The position numbers and the translations under genes were made by a program. Under the pieces are notes generated by a model. The model made no database searches and had not been told where the DNA came from. It saw only the letters and a list, made by a program, of their open reading frames with translations. Positions 36,812 through 45,707 of a stretch of DNA of 64,000 nt are shown here, piece after piece (position 1 is the first letter of the stretch; each line of letters opens with the position of its first letter). Origin of the DNA: an uncultured Arachnia sp. (GTDB taxonomy: Bacteria > Actinomycetota > Actinomycetes > Propionibacteriales > Propionibacteriaceae); assembly GCA_947493705.1 (NCBI GenBank), contig CANLSH010000005.1:62001-126000 (forward strand). The letters are read 5' to 3'.

Positions 36812-38137
36812 TCACCGTGCCGCTGCGGCGGCTGCGGCCGCCGCAGGGAGTGCGTCGCTGATCCTCTGCATTGCCTCGTCGTCGTGGGCCGCCGAGAGGA
36901 ACCACGCCTCGAAGGCAGACGGCGGCAGCGCCACTCCACCATCCAGCATGGCATGGAAGAACGCAGCGAAAGCCGCCGTGTCCTGGGCTTTGGCGTCGTC
37001 GTAGTTGCGGACCGGCTCGTCGCGGAAGAAGACGGAGAACAAGTTTCCTGCGTTCTGGAGAACGTGCGGCACACCTGCCTGCGTCAAAGCTGCTCCGACG
37101 GCGTCCTGCACCTCCTTGGAGCGTCGATTCACGAGGTCGTAGACATGGTCATCAGCAAGCTGGAGCGTGGCGATACCAGCGGCCGTGGCCAGAGGATTGC
37201 CCGACAGCGTGCCTGCCTGGTAGACCGGACCGACGGGGGCGAGCAGTTCCATGATGCCGGCCCGGCCACCCAGTGCGGCCAAGGGCATTCCGCCACCGAC
37301 GACCTTGCCGAAGGTGAAGATGTCCGGCGTGTACGTCGGATTCTCCACGCCGGCCTCGACACCCCACCAGCCCGCTGGCCCAACGCGGAAGCCCGTCATG
37401 ACCTCGTCGAAGATCATCAGTGCTCCATGCTCGGTAGTGACGCGTCGGATGGCCTCGTTGAATCCGGGTGCGGGGGGCACGACGCCCATATTGGCGGGGA
37501 CAGCCTCGGTGATGACGGCCGCTACCCTCTCCCCGTGCGTGACGAACGTCTCCTCGAGCGCGGCGACGTCGTTGTAGGGCAAGACGATGGTTTCAGCAGC
37601 CGTGGCCTCGGTGACACCGGCGGAGCCGGGCAGACCGGCGGTCGCGAGCCCCGAGCCGGCGGCGGCCAACAGTGCGTCGCTGTGACCGTGGTACAGCCCG
37701 GCGAACTTCACAATCAGGGGACGATCCGTGGCGCCACGGGCCAGCCGGATGGCGGTCATGGTTGCCTCCGTGCCCGTCGACACGAAGCGGACGCGCTCGG
37801 CCGCCGGTACGCGTTCACGAATCAGTGTGGCCAGGTCCACTTCGGCTGAGGTGGGGGCCCCGAACGACAGGCCCTGGGCGGCAGCGGCCTGCACGGCTCC
37901 GACCACCGTTGGATGGGCATGACCCAGCAACGCTGGCCCCCAGGAGCAGACGAGGTCCACATAGTCGGTGCCGTCGATGTCGAAAACCCTGTTGCCCTCG
38001 GCCCTGGCGACGAACACCGGGGTGCCACCGACTGAGCCGAATGCCCGTACTGGCGAAGAGACGCCACCGGGGATCACGGCCTTCGCTCGTGCCATGAGCC
38101 TCTGCTGGTTCGCACTTGCCTGGTTCATCTCAACCAT
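36812..38137 (-). CDS. hemL: Glutamate-1-semialdehyde 2,1-aminomutase
   Basis: Forms 5-aminolevulinate from glutamate 1-semialdehyde, using pyridoxal phosphate, in the C5 route of haem synthesis. The 441-residue protein starts [68 protein letters not shown] (phosphate cup), [12 protein letters not shown] (PLP Asp) and [18 protein letters not shown] (Schiff-base Lys near 270) are all present. The C-terminus is a poly-Ala tract ([11 protein letters not shown]), an unusual tail encoded by GCN repeats. Start could also be ATG 38128 (M4). Last gene of the minus-strand haem operon, after hemB with a 47-base gap. Confidence 0.95.
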   Translation of the reverse strand: MVEMNQASANQQRLMARAKAVIPGGVSSPVRAFGSVGGTPVFVARAEGNRVFDIDGTDYVDLVCSWGPALLGHAHPTVVGAVQAAAAQGLSFGAPTSAEVDLATLIRERVPAAERVRFVSTGTEATMTAIRLARGATDRPLIVKFAGLYHGHSDALLAAAGSGLATAGLPGSAGVTEATAAETIVLPYNDVAALEETFVTHGERVAAVITEAVPANMGVVPPAPGFNEAIRRVTTEHGALMIFDEVMTGFRVGPAGWWGVEAGVENPTYTPDIFTFGKVVGGGMPLAALGGRAGIMELLAPVGPVYQAGTLSGNPLATAAGIATLQLADDHVYDLVNRRSKEVQDAVGAALTQAGVPHVLQNAGNLFSVFFRDEPVRNYDDAKAQDTAAFAAFFHAMLDGGVALPPSAFEAWFLSAAHDDEAMQRISDALPAAAAAAAAAR

Positions 38138-38184
38138 CCGTTCTTGTCGTTCCGCAGATCATCGTGGACTCCACGCTGCCCAGC

Positions 38185-39153
38185 TCACTTCAGCCATCCG
38201 GCCAGTTCCAGCGCCCAATAGGTCAACACGATGTCAGCACCAGCCCGGGCAATGCTCGTCACCGACTCCTCGACGGCGCGTTGACGCTCTATCCAGCCCC
38301 GCTCAGCGGCCGCCTCGATCATCACGTACTCCCCCGAGACCTGGTACGCCGCCACCGGAACTTCAGAAAGGGCGGCCACATCGGCCAGCACATCCAGATA
38401 GTGACTCGCAGGCTTGACCATGACCATGTCCGCGCCCTCGACCAGATCGAGGCGAGTTTCACGCACTCCCTCGCGACGGTTCCCGGGATCCTGCTGATAG
38501 GTCCTTCGATCACCCTGCAACGTGGATGCGACAGCTTCACGAAACGGCCCGTAGAACGCCGAGGCGTACTTGGCAGCGTAAGCGAGGATGGCCACATCCG
38601 TGTGACCGGCGGCGTCCAACGCCTCCCGGATCACCGCCACCTGCCCGTCCATCATTCCCGACGGCGACACCACATGCGCCCCGGCTTCGGCCTGCGCAAC
38701 GGCCATGCGGGCGTACAACGCGAGGGTGGCGTCGTTGTCCACGCCACCACGATCATCGAGCACCCCGCAGTGACCATGGCTGGTGAACTCATCCAGACAC
38801 GTATCCACCATCACCACCAGATCGTCACCAACAATGCCCTTGACGGCGGAAACGGCCCGCTGGCCCATTCCATCCGGCAACCAGCCGTGAGTTCCCTGCG
38901 CGTCCTTGTCAGCGTCATCGGGGACGCCGAAAAGCATGACACCTCCGAGCCCCGCATCAACGGCCTTCCTCGCGGCCTCTTCAACGGAGGCAAGGTCATG
39001 CCGCATGACGCCCGGCATGGAGGAGATGGGTGCCGAATCCTCACCAACGAACAGTGGCCACACCAATTGGCCGGGGTGCAGACGCGTTTCAGAGACCAAC
39101 CGACGCATGGCCGGTGTGGTGCGGAGCCTGCGCGGACGAATGTGGGGTGTCAT
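38185..39153 (-). CDS. hemB: Delta-aminolevulinic acid dehydratase (porphobilinogen synthase)
   Basis: Condenses two 5-aminolevulinates to porphobilinogen. The 322-residue protein has RPRRLRTTPAMRRLVSETRL at the N-terminal arm, the metal-binding region VMVDTCLDEFTSHGHCGV (Cys, His and Cys) near residue 120-135, the first Schiff-base Lys in AYAAKYASAFYGPFREA near 195, and the second in MVMVKPASHYLDVL near 248. The presence of Cys in the metal site suggests a Zn-type enzyme. Start ATG 39153 overlaps the hemCD stop as ATGA. Cytoplasmic. Confidence 0.96.
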   Translation of the reverse strand: MTPHIRPRRLRTTPAMRRLVSETRLHPGQLVWPLFVGEDSAPISSMPGVMRHDLASVEEAARKAVDAGLGGVMLFGVPDDADKDAQGTHGWLPDGMGQRAVSAVKGIVGDDLVVMVDTCLDEFTSHGHCGVLDDRGGVDNDATLALYARMAVAQAEAGAHVVSPSGMMDGQVAVIREALDAAGHTDVAILAYAAKYASAFYGPFREAVASTLQGDRRTYQQDPGNRREGVRETRLDLVEGADMVMVKPASHYLDVLADVAALSEVPVAAYQVSGEYVMIEAAAERGWIERQRAVEESVTSIARAGADIVLTYWALELAGWLK

Positions 39154-40970
39154 GCCTGGCCTTTCGTGAGGAGGTCAGTGAGGGCGCGGACAATCGAGTT
39201 CGGATCCTGACTTGGAGCGACGGCACCGGCCACGTCGAGATCGGCGAGCGCTGCAGCCGTGGGCTGCCCAAAGGCAAGCACCCGAATCCCGGGGGGCCAG
39301 CCGAGCACATCGTCGATGGCTCGCGCCACGGACCCGGACGTGACGATCACGGCGTCAATCTGCCCGGCACGCCAGGCCCTCGCCAACTGAGGGCTGGGAG
39401 CATCAACCGGCTCGACGGTGTAGATCGGCAGCGTCTCGGCGTTGTAGCCCTTGCCCCGCAGCCCATCGACGAGTTCCGTCGAGGAGAGAGCAGAGCCCGG
39501 AATGATGACACGACCGCTGCCCTCGGGCCAGGCATCCAGAAGATCAGCGGCACTGGAGGGACCCTTCGGCACGAGGTCGACGGCGTAGCCAGCGGCCACC
39601 AGGGCACGAGCCGTCGCCGGCCCGACGGCGGCGATGCGTGCCTGCTCGGGTATCCGCCACCCAAGGTCAGCGAGCGTCTCCACCGTGCGCGCAGATGTCA
39701 CCGCCACCCAGTCTGCTCCATCCAGATTGCCCTTCGGTGAGAGCGTGCGCCGTCGGATCACGGGCTCACAGAGCACCTGCGGTCCCGCTGCCTCAATAGC
39801 GACACTCAGCGGGCCCTCTTCGCGGGGCAGGAAGACGCGGGTGTCGCGAAGTTCGTGTCCTCGTGGCCAGAGCTCGCCGCCAGCGAAGACATCCTGTTGA
39901 ATGTCGCGAAAAATGTTCTCCTGCGTGGTCTCGGGCTGGTCTTCGTGGAACTCCGCCAGCCGGGATTCGCGAACCGCAGTGATGTCACAGATCTGTTCTG
40001 CACCCCGCATCACCATTTCCTGTGCAATCCACTGACCAGCCGCCTCGGGGGTGGAGATTGCAACCGAGAGCGTCAGGTGGCGGGTGCCGTCCATCGCGTA
40101 GACACCTCCTGTGAGATGCGGCTTGTCGCGAGTCCTGTCGTCCCCACTTCTGGGTGATGCGGGTCCTGCGCTCAGATCCGACGATGGTTGTCCGGCGCCG
40201 ACGGTCCGCGAGGACGATTCACGTGAGCCAGCCGACAGCGCCGGGGCGCCCAACGCCCCAATGGGCGCCGCGCAGCCACCGCCCAGGGCGCGCAGCAGTT
40301 CGCGCTCGGCAGTGACAGCCACACGAGTGTCAGCATCCTCCAGAGCGACGAGCGCTTCCCGTACTTCGCTATCCTGGTTGCGGCACTCCAGCGCCAGGGC
40401 ACCCTGGCCCGGCGAGGGCAGAATGTCCAGCAACTCCGTGATGCGTCCGTGCAGGCCCAACCGGTTGAGGCCTGCGGCGGCCAGGACGACGGCATCCAGA
40501 TCACCGGGCGCCACCCGGGACAGTCGCGTCTCAATATTTCCGCGAATGTCGACGTACTCCAGATCCGGACGGATCCCGCGCAGCTGGGCAACTCGACGCG
40601 GCGAGCCGGTGCCCACCCTGGCGTTCATGGGGAGGCTCGCGAGCCGCAGGTCATCGCGAGCACACAGCGCGTCCCTGGGATCCTCTCGTTCTGGAATGGC
40701 AGCGATCACCAGTCCCGGGACACGCTCCACCGGAAGGTCCTTGAGCGAGTGGACGGCGAAGTCACATTCACCATCCAGCAGGGCGGAGCGCAGCTCCGCG
40801 GCGAACACCCCCAACCCCGCCAGCGCCTTCAGTGACCCGCGCATCCTGTCTCCGCGCGTCGTGATCCGCACCAACTCCACCTCGTGACCCAGGCCCCGCA
40901 AAGCCTCGGCAACGTGTGTGGACTGCGTCACCGCCAGCGTCGAGGCCCGGGTGCCGAGCCGGAGTTTCAT
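39150..40970 (-). CDS. hemCD: Fused hydroxymethylbilane synthase / uroporphyrinogen-III synthase
   Basis: A 606-residue fusion of two successive haem enzymes. HemC part, residues 1-about 340: TRASTLAVTQSTHVAEAL, FAVHSLKDLP with the catalytic Asp region, VGTGSPRRVAQLRGIRPDLE, RGNIETRL, and LGGGCAAPIGA whose Cys should carry the dipyrromethane cofactor. HemD part, residues about 360-606: DTRVFLPREEGPLSVAIEAAG, WVAVTSARTVETLADLG, AAVGPATARALVAAGYAVDLVP and VIVTSGSVARAIDDVLG are the usual uroporphyrinogen synthase strand-loop elements. Between the Cys and the C-terminal strand of HemC is a Ser/Arg/Gly-rich insert of about 40 residues. Fusion of these two occurs in some actinobacteria. Start and stop overlap the neighbours. 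Confidence 0.93.
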   Translation of the reverse strand: MKLRLGTRASTLAVTQSTHVAEALRGLGHEVELVRITTRGDRMRGSLKALAGLGVFAAELRSALLDGECDFAVHSLKDLPVERVPGLVIAAIPEREDPRDALCARDDLRLASLPMNARVGTGSPRRVAQLRGIRPDLEYVDIRGNIETRLSRVAPGDLDAVVLAAAGLNRLGLHGRITELLDILPSPGQGALALECRNQDSEVREALVALEDADTRVAVTAERELLRALGGGCAAPIGALGAPALSAGSRESSSRTVGAGQPSSDLSAGPASPRSGDDRTRDKPHLTGGVYAMDGTRHLTLSVAISTPEAAGQWIAQEMVMRGAEQICDITAVRESRLAEFHEDQPETTQENIFRDIQQDVFAGGELWPRGHELRDTRVFLPREEGPLSVAIEAAGPQVLCEPVIRRRTLSPKGNLDGADWVAVTSARTVETLADLGWRIPEQARIAAVGPATARALVAAGYAVDLVPKGPSSAADLLDAWPEGSGRVIIPGSALSSTELVDGLRGKGYNAETLPIYTVEPVDAPSPQLARAWRAGQIDAVIVTSGSVARAIDDVLGWPPGIRVLAFGQPTAAALADLDVAGAVAPSQDPNSIVRALTDLLTKGQA

Positions 40971-42250
40971 GCCACCGCCTCAGTGGCTGCTGTGACGACG
41001 GCGGCAATTCCGTTGCCAGCCATCCAGGCCCCGGTCACCGTGAGCCCCTCGTACTTCGACAGCTTCTCCAGCAACCGCGCCCGAGCGTCGGGTGCGAGTG
41101 CCGTCGGCATCTCCCAATGCAGGACTTCATATCCGAGCACATCGTCGTCGACGAGGTCGATTCCCAGCAACAGAGATGCGTCCTTCAGCACCTGCGTCTG
41201 CGACGGAGCGGCAGCGTAGGCGAGCCGGAGGATGTGCTGGGACCCCAGGTCCGCCCAGGGCCACTTCAGTGAGTAGTGGGTCAGGGCTCGCGCCACCAAC
41301 GCATCGTCGCGTCGTCCGACGATGACCCCTGAGCCCACTGGCCCCGTCGCGATGTCCGGGTGCGTCAGCGCCACAACTGCCTGAAAACTTGGGTGTGTGG
41401 GCGGCACCTCCACCGTCTCGCCCAGCAGGGCGAACAGCTCCCCGGCGGCTCGCCCATCCACGGCGAGAATCACTCGATCTGCACGCAGCGGGCCCGCCTT
41501 GGTGCGGATCTCCCAGCCGTGCCCGTCGTGATGCCATTCACGCAGAGGATGGCCCAAGTGGATTCTGCCACCCCGCTTTTCGATGTCGGCGGCAAGTGCA
41601 TCGACCAGTCGGAACAGGCCTCCGACAGGCTGCGCCACTGCGGCGGCGCCGGGTTTGCGGAGGGCGGAGACGGCCGCCACGAGCGACCCGTGCTCCCGCA
41701 TCGCCTCCCGGAGTCCGGGCGCCATGAGGTCCACCTCCATGTCATCCGGTGAGCGCCCGTAGACACCTCGAGTGACCGGCGCAACGAGTCGTTCCACCAC
41801 TGCTGCGCCGAGTCTTGTCTGCACTAGAGGCCCGAGCCTTGACTCGTCAGCAGCTGCGTCGCCACCCATCTGCAAATCCTGAACAGCAACAGCGAGTTCA
41901 TCCGGCGTCAGGGCGGCCGTCATCGACGGATCATCCAGACTTGCGGGGATGCCCAGCACACCGTTTGCCATGGGCCAGCGGTAAGGGGCTTCAGGCCACC
42001 AGATGTGCGGCTGCCCCTGCGGCTCGGCCACCTCAAGTCCCAGTTGATTGCAGAGGTCGGTGACTGTGCTGGTGCGCAGCGCAAACGCCTCGGCACCACC
42101 GTCGACGACGACGTCTCCCACGGTGATGGGCGCCACCAATCCACCCAGGTGGTCGGCGGCCTCGAACAGATCCACCACCTCGCCCTTGCGGAGGAGCTCA
42201 CGGGCAGCAACCAGTCCCGCCAGACCACCTCCGACGACGACGGCGCTCAC
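40967..42250 (-). CDS. hemY: Coproporphyrinogen III oxidase (CgoX/HemY type flavoprotein)
   Basis: A 427-residue FAD enzyme. MSAVVVGGGLAGLVAARELL is the dinucleotide motif, DLFEAADHLGGLV the ribose-binding Glu, and EVVDLF... the Rossmann fold; VPVTRGVYGRSPDDMEVDLM-like residues near 155 and VTGAWMAGNGIAAVV near the C-terminus are FAD contacts typical of the PPO family. Because the window has hemQ and a coproporphyrin ferrochelatase, this enzyme should oxidise coproporphyrinogen III to coproporphyrin III rather than act on protoporphyrinogen. GTG 42250 overlaps the hemE stop as GTGA. The gene is also called hemG in some genomes and cgoX in newer usage. Confidence 0.92.
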   Translation of the reverse strand: MSAVVVGGGLAGLVAARELLRKGEVVDLFEAADHLGGLVAPITVGDVVVDGGAEAFALRTSTVTDLCNQLGLEVAEPQGQPHIWWPEAPYRWPMANGVLGIPASLDDPSMTAALTPDELAVAVQDLQMGGDAAADESRLGPLVQTRLGAAVVERLVAPVTRGVYGRSPDDMEVDLMAPGLREAMREHGSLVAAVSALRKPGAAAVAQPVGGLFRLVDALAADIEKRGGRIHLGHPLREWHHDGHGWEIRTKAGPLRADRVILAVDGRAAGELFALLGETVEVPPTHPSFQAVVALTHPDIATGPVGSGVIVGRRDDALVARALTHYSLKWPWADLGSQHILRLAYAAAPSQTQVLKDASLLLGIDLVDDDVLGYEVLHWEMPTALAPDARARLLEKLSKYEGLTVTGAWMAGNGIAAVVTAATEAVA

Positions 42251-43269
42251 AGCGAGTGGATCAAGTCAACGAGGCGGGTCAGCACCTCGGGATCAGTGGT
42301 GGGGGGAACTCCGTGACCAAGATTGACCACGTGGCCCGGGGCGCTCCGTCCCCGCTCCACGACATCGCGGGCATGCGCTTCCAGCGCGTTCCAGCCTGCA
42401 TCCAGCAACGCCGGATCGATATTGCCCTGCAACGGCAGGCCGGGCAGTACTTCGGCCGCTTCATCGAGGGGCGTGCGATAGTCAATGCCCATGGCCTCCA
42501 CACCACAGGCCGCCATGTCCGTGAGCAGATGGCGGGTGCCGGTTCCGAAATGGATACGGGGGACGCGTCCCTCGACAGCAGCGAGGGCGGACGCGGAGTG
42601 GGGTGCAACATGCTCGACGTAGTCGGCGCGGGAGAGCGAACCGGCCCAGGAGTCGAAGAGTTGAACGGCCCGGGCGCCGGCGTCCACCTGCACGTTCAGG
42701 AACTCCCCGGAAATGCGGCCACACCATTGCAGAAGCCGCCGCCATGACTCCGGGTCTGCGTGCATCATGGCGCGGGCGGCCAAGTGGTCACGCGTGCCGC
42801 GACCCTCCACCAGGTATGCCGCCAATGTGAACGGGGCACCCGCGAATCCGATGAGCGGCGTCCGGGCCCCCAGCTCAGCAACGACGAGCTTGATTGCCTC
42901 CGAGATGGGGCTGGCGTCCCCAATCTCATGGGTCACGAGAGCATCAACGTCGGCCACTGACCGGACCGGATGTTCTATAACGGGCCCAACATTGGCGACG
43001 ATGTCCACGTCCACGCCCGCGAGCTTCAGCGGGGTCATGATGTCGGAGAAGAAGATGGCCGCATCCACCTTGTGGCGTCGCACCGGTTGCAGAGTGATCT
43101 CAGCAGCCATTTCGGGGCGTAAACACGCATCCAACATGGCGACGCCGCGTCGCAGTTCCCGATACTCCGGCAGCGACCTCCCGGCCTGTCGCATGAACCA
43201 CACAGGCGGTCGTGCGGTTCGGTTTCCGGCTAGGGCTTGGAGCAGCAGGGGCACATCTTGAGCAGTCAC
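42247..43269 (-). CDS. hemE: Uroporphyrinogen decarboxylase
   Basis: Decarboxylates uroporphyrinogen III to coproporphyrinogen III. The 340-residue protein has PPVWFMRQAGRSLPEYR near residue 21 (the family signature), IFFSDIMTPLKLAGV near 72 with the catalytic Asp, and GFAGAPFTLAAYLVEG near 143. QLFDSWAGSLS and HFGTGTRHLL follow, with LQGNIDPALL near the C-terminus. The GTG at 43269 is the likely start; no Shine-Dalgarno is seen, and a candidate promoter ends only seven bases upstream, so the message may be leaderless. First gene of the minus-strand haem operon, divergent from hemA. Confidence 0.95.
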   Translation of the reverse strand: MTAQDVPLLLQALAGNRTARPPVWFMRQAGRSLPEYRELRRGVAMLDACLRPEMAAEITLQPVRRHKVDAAIFFSDIMTPLKLAGVDVDIVANVGPVIEHPVRSVADVDALVTHEIGDASPISEAIKLVVAELGARTPLIGFAGAPFTLAAYLVEGRGTRDHLAARAMMHADPESWRRLLQWCGRISGEFLNVQVDAGARAVQLFDSWAGSLSRADYVEHVAPHSASALAAVEGRVPRIHFGTGTRHLLTDMAACGVEAMGIDYRTPLDEAAEVLPGLPLQGNIDPALLDAGWNALEAHARDVVERGRSAPGHVVNLGHGVPPTTDPEVLTRLVDLIHSL

Positions 43270-43276
43270 ATATTCG

Positions 43277-43304
43277 ATTCTGCCTTATCCAAAAAACCGT
43301 GCAA
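43277..43304 (-). promoter_or_regulatory. Candidate promoter of the hemE operon
   Basis: In the 48-base gap between divergent hemE and hemA the minus strand reads TTGCAC, 16 bases, then CAGAAT. The -10 hexamer matches four of six consensus positions. The expected transcription start coincides with the GTG of hemE, implying leaderless mRNA. The -35 is weak, so this is a suggestion. Confidence 0.35.
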
Positions 43305-43317
43305 CACTGGGTTGATC

Positions 43318-44607
43318 GTGAACCTCCGAATCTTCTCCATTCAGCACGACCACCATGGCCTCGCCGAGGTGGCCCGTGCTTCGGACACCGCTCCCAGGAT
43401 CGCCGCTGAACTCCGCGGCGCCCGAGACGTCAAGGGGGTGGTTCTGCTGCGAACCTGCAACCGGGTTGAGCTGCTGGTGGACGCGCCCGATCTTTCCACC
43501 GCCCACGCACAGCTGCGACTCGCACGTCTCGGTCCGGTCCCCATCGCCTGGGATGTTCTGGAGGGTGAGGAGGCATTGACCCACGTGTTCCGCGTGGCAG
43601 CTGGACTTGAGTCCATGGTGGTGGGTGAGCGTGAGATTGCGGGACAGCTTCGTCGGGCTCTCAACGACGCCCAGGACACTGGCCTCGCGAGTCCTGTCCT
43701 GACCACACTCGTCGAGGAGGCTCTGCGCACGTCCCGACGCATCGCCCGGGAGACCTCCCTCCATGCGGCCGGTCGTTCAGTGGTCTCCGAGGGCCTCGAC
43801 ATGCTCGGCCCGCTCGAATGGTCACGCCAGCGCGTTCTCATCGTTGGAACCGGCTCCTTCGCGGGAGCGGTGATCAGCGCGGCACGCTCTCGCGGCGCTC
43901 ACCATCTGAGTGTTCATTCCACCTCAGGACGCGGGCAGGCCTTCGCCGAGTCACACCAACTCATGCCGGTCGACGACCTCCCCGGCGCCGTGCATCACGC
44001 TGATGTCATCATCACCTGCCGCGGCAAGGGCGGCCACACCATCACCGCCGACATGCTCGCCTGCCGTCGCCCCGTGGCCGTGGTGGACCTGTCGTTGTCC
44101 CGCGACGTCGCTCCTGACGTCTCCGAGCTGCCCCACGTCACCGCCATCGACCTTGCCCGCATTCAACGCGATGTCGCTCCGCGCTGGAATGACGACGCCG
44201 AACTCGCTGCGAGACTCGTGACCGAGGGCGTGGAGGCGGTGTTGGCCAAGCTGCGAACCAGGCTGGTGGACCCGGCCGTCGTCGAACTTCGCCAGGCCGT
44301 GCTGGAACTCGTCTCCGACGAGGTGACGCGGCTTCCCCAGGGGCGAGCACTGGATCGCGACGAGTGCGCCCACGCACTCCGTCGTCTGGCCACCCGTCTC
44401 CTGCACACACCGTCGATGCGCGCGAAGGAAGCCGCCGAGGCCGGCCGTACTGACGAATATCTGAACGCACTCTACGAGGTGTGCGGCATCACTGCCGTGG
44501 TACCGCCCATCGGGCTCAATCCTGATGAGCTCGAAACCCAGCACTGCCCGGTGACCGGGCTGTCGCTCGGTGATCTCAACCCCGCTCCCAGACTGGAGGC
44601 CCTGTGA
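43318..44607 (+). CDS. hemA: Glutamyl-tRNA reductase
   Basis: First committed step of haem synthesis: glutamyl-tRNA to glutamate 1-semialdehyde with NADPH. The 429-residue protein has the catalytic Cys47 in LLRTCNRVELL, VGEREIAGQLRRAL near residue 100, the NADPH domain from about 175 with VLIVGTGSFAGAVISAARSRG, and a C-terminal dimerisation helix region (LRQAVLELVSDEVTRLPQG). GTG 43318 is chosen because NLRIFSIQHDHHGLAEVAR aligns with the family N-terminus. No clear ribosome site precedes it. First gene of the plus-strand operon; its stop overlaps the next GTG. In many bacteria this enzyme is the control point for haem level. Confidence 0.94.
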   Translation: MNLRIFSIQHDHHGLAEVARASDTAPRIAAELRGARDVKGVVLLRTCNRVELLVDAPDLSTAHAQLRLARLGPVPIAWDVLEGEEALTHVFRVAAGLESMVVGEREIAGQLRRALNDAQDTGLASPVLTTLVEEALRTSRRIARETSLHAAGRSVVSEGLDMLGPLEWSRQRVLIVGTGSFAGAVISAARSRGAHHLSVHSTSGRGQAFAESHQLMPVDDLPGAVHHADVIITCRGKGGHTITADMLACRRPVAVVDLSLSRDVAPDVSELPHVTAIDLARIQRDVAPRWNDDAELAARLVTEGVEAVLAKLRTRLVDPAVVELRQAVLELVSDEVTRLPQGRALDRDECAHALRRLATRLLHTPSMRAKEAAEAGRTDEYLNALYEVCGITAVVPPIGLNPDELETQHCPVTGLSLGDLNPAPRLEAL

Positions 44608-45707
44608 ACGCCGATCTCACCCCCTATACCGCCGTCCTCATTTCCTCGTACGGCGGGCCCAACGAGCCAGAGGACGTGTTGCCTTTCATGCGCAACGCCA
44701 CCGCTGGTCGGGGGATCCCCGACGAACGTCTCCTGGAGGTCTCCGAGCACTACATGATGTTTGGTGGCCGCTCCCCCATCAACGAACTCAACGCTCGTCT
44801 CCTGGACAGCATTCGGGCAGAGCTGGATCGTCGTGGGTTGGACGTGCCGGTGGTCATCGGCAACCGGAACTGGCTGCCCTACAACGCCGAAACCGTTGAG
44901 GAGCTGCGGGCTGAGGGTCACAGTCGCATCGTGGGTATGGCCACCTCGGCCTACGGCTCCTACTCCGGCTGCAGGCAGTACCGAGAAGACATGCAGGCTG
45001 CCGAGGCGAGCACTGACGGGGCCGTGACCATAGACAAGGTCACCCCCTACTCCGACCGTGACGAGTTCGTGAACTCCAACGCCCGCGCCCTCGTGGCGGC
45101 GGTCGGGGAGCTGCGGGAACGGATCGGCGATTCAGAGATGCGCGTGCTGTTTGTCACGCACTCCATTCCCATCACCATGAACGCCACTTCCGGCATCGTG
45201 CGCGGCACCTATGAGCAGCAACATCAACGCGTCGCAACCAGGGTCGCCGAGATCGCGTCGAAGGAGCTCGGCGATGAGGTCAACTGGGAGCTGACGTACT
45301 GCTCCCGCTCCGGCCCGCCACACGTCCCCTGGTTGGAACCGGACATCAATGACCGCATGGCCGAGGTCAAGGAGGAAGGCGTCGCAGGTGTGGTTGCTGC
45401 TCCGATCGGCTTCCTCAGCGACCACATGGAGGTGCTCTTCGATCTCGACACCGAGGCGCGCGCAACGGCGGGTGAGCTTGGGCTGGTATACCAGCGCGCC
45501 GCGACGGTGGACCAGGACCCGGAGTTCCACTCCCTGCTCGTGGATCTGTTGCTGGAGAAGGCCGCCGCTGCACGCGGTGAACTGGATCACGCCGCGGCTG
45601 CTGTCCAGAGCTGCCCCGTCGACTGCTGCAAACCACCCATGAGGCACGCCCGCCCCGTTGACGCCACGGCCACTGAAACATCTGACACCGAAGGAGCCAC
45701 GGCATGA
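44604..45707 (+). CDS. hemH: Coproporphyrin III ferrochelatase
   Basis: Inserts ferrous iron into coproporphyrin III (cpfC in newer naming). The 367-residue protein has AVLISSYGGPNEPEDVLPFM at the N-terminus, YMMFGGRSPINELN, the metal-site His186 in VTHSIP and Glu276 in DHMEVLFDLD. Cys123 (YSGCRQY), Cys233, and the C-terminal Cys337, Cys341 and Cys342 (SCPVDCC) are candidates for the [2Fe-2S] cluster known in actinobacterial ferrochelatases. The last 25 residues are an acidic, low-complexity tail. GTG 44604 overlaps the hemA stop, and the stop overlaps hemQ ATG as ATGA, so the three are coupled. Cytoplasmic, possibly membrane-associated. Confidence 0.94.
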   Translation: MNADLTPYTAVLISSYGGPNEPEDVLPFMRNATAGRGIPDERLLEVSEHYMMFGGRSPINELNARLLDSIRAELDRRGLDVPVVIGNRNWLPYNAETVEELRAEGHSRIVGMATSAYGSYSGCRQYREDMQAAEASTDGAVTIDKVTPYSDRDEFVNSNARALVAAVGELRERIGDSEMRVLFVTHSIPITMNATSGIVRGTYEQQHQRVATRVAEIASKELGDEVNWELTYCSRSGPPHVPWLEPDINDRMAEVKEEGVAGVVAAPIGFLSDHMEVLFDLDTEARATAGELGLVYQRAATVDQDPEFHSLLVDLLLEKAAAARGELDHAAAAVQSCPVDCCKPPMRHARPVDATATETSDTEGATA

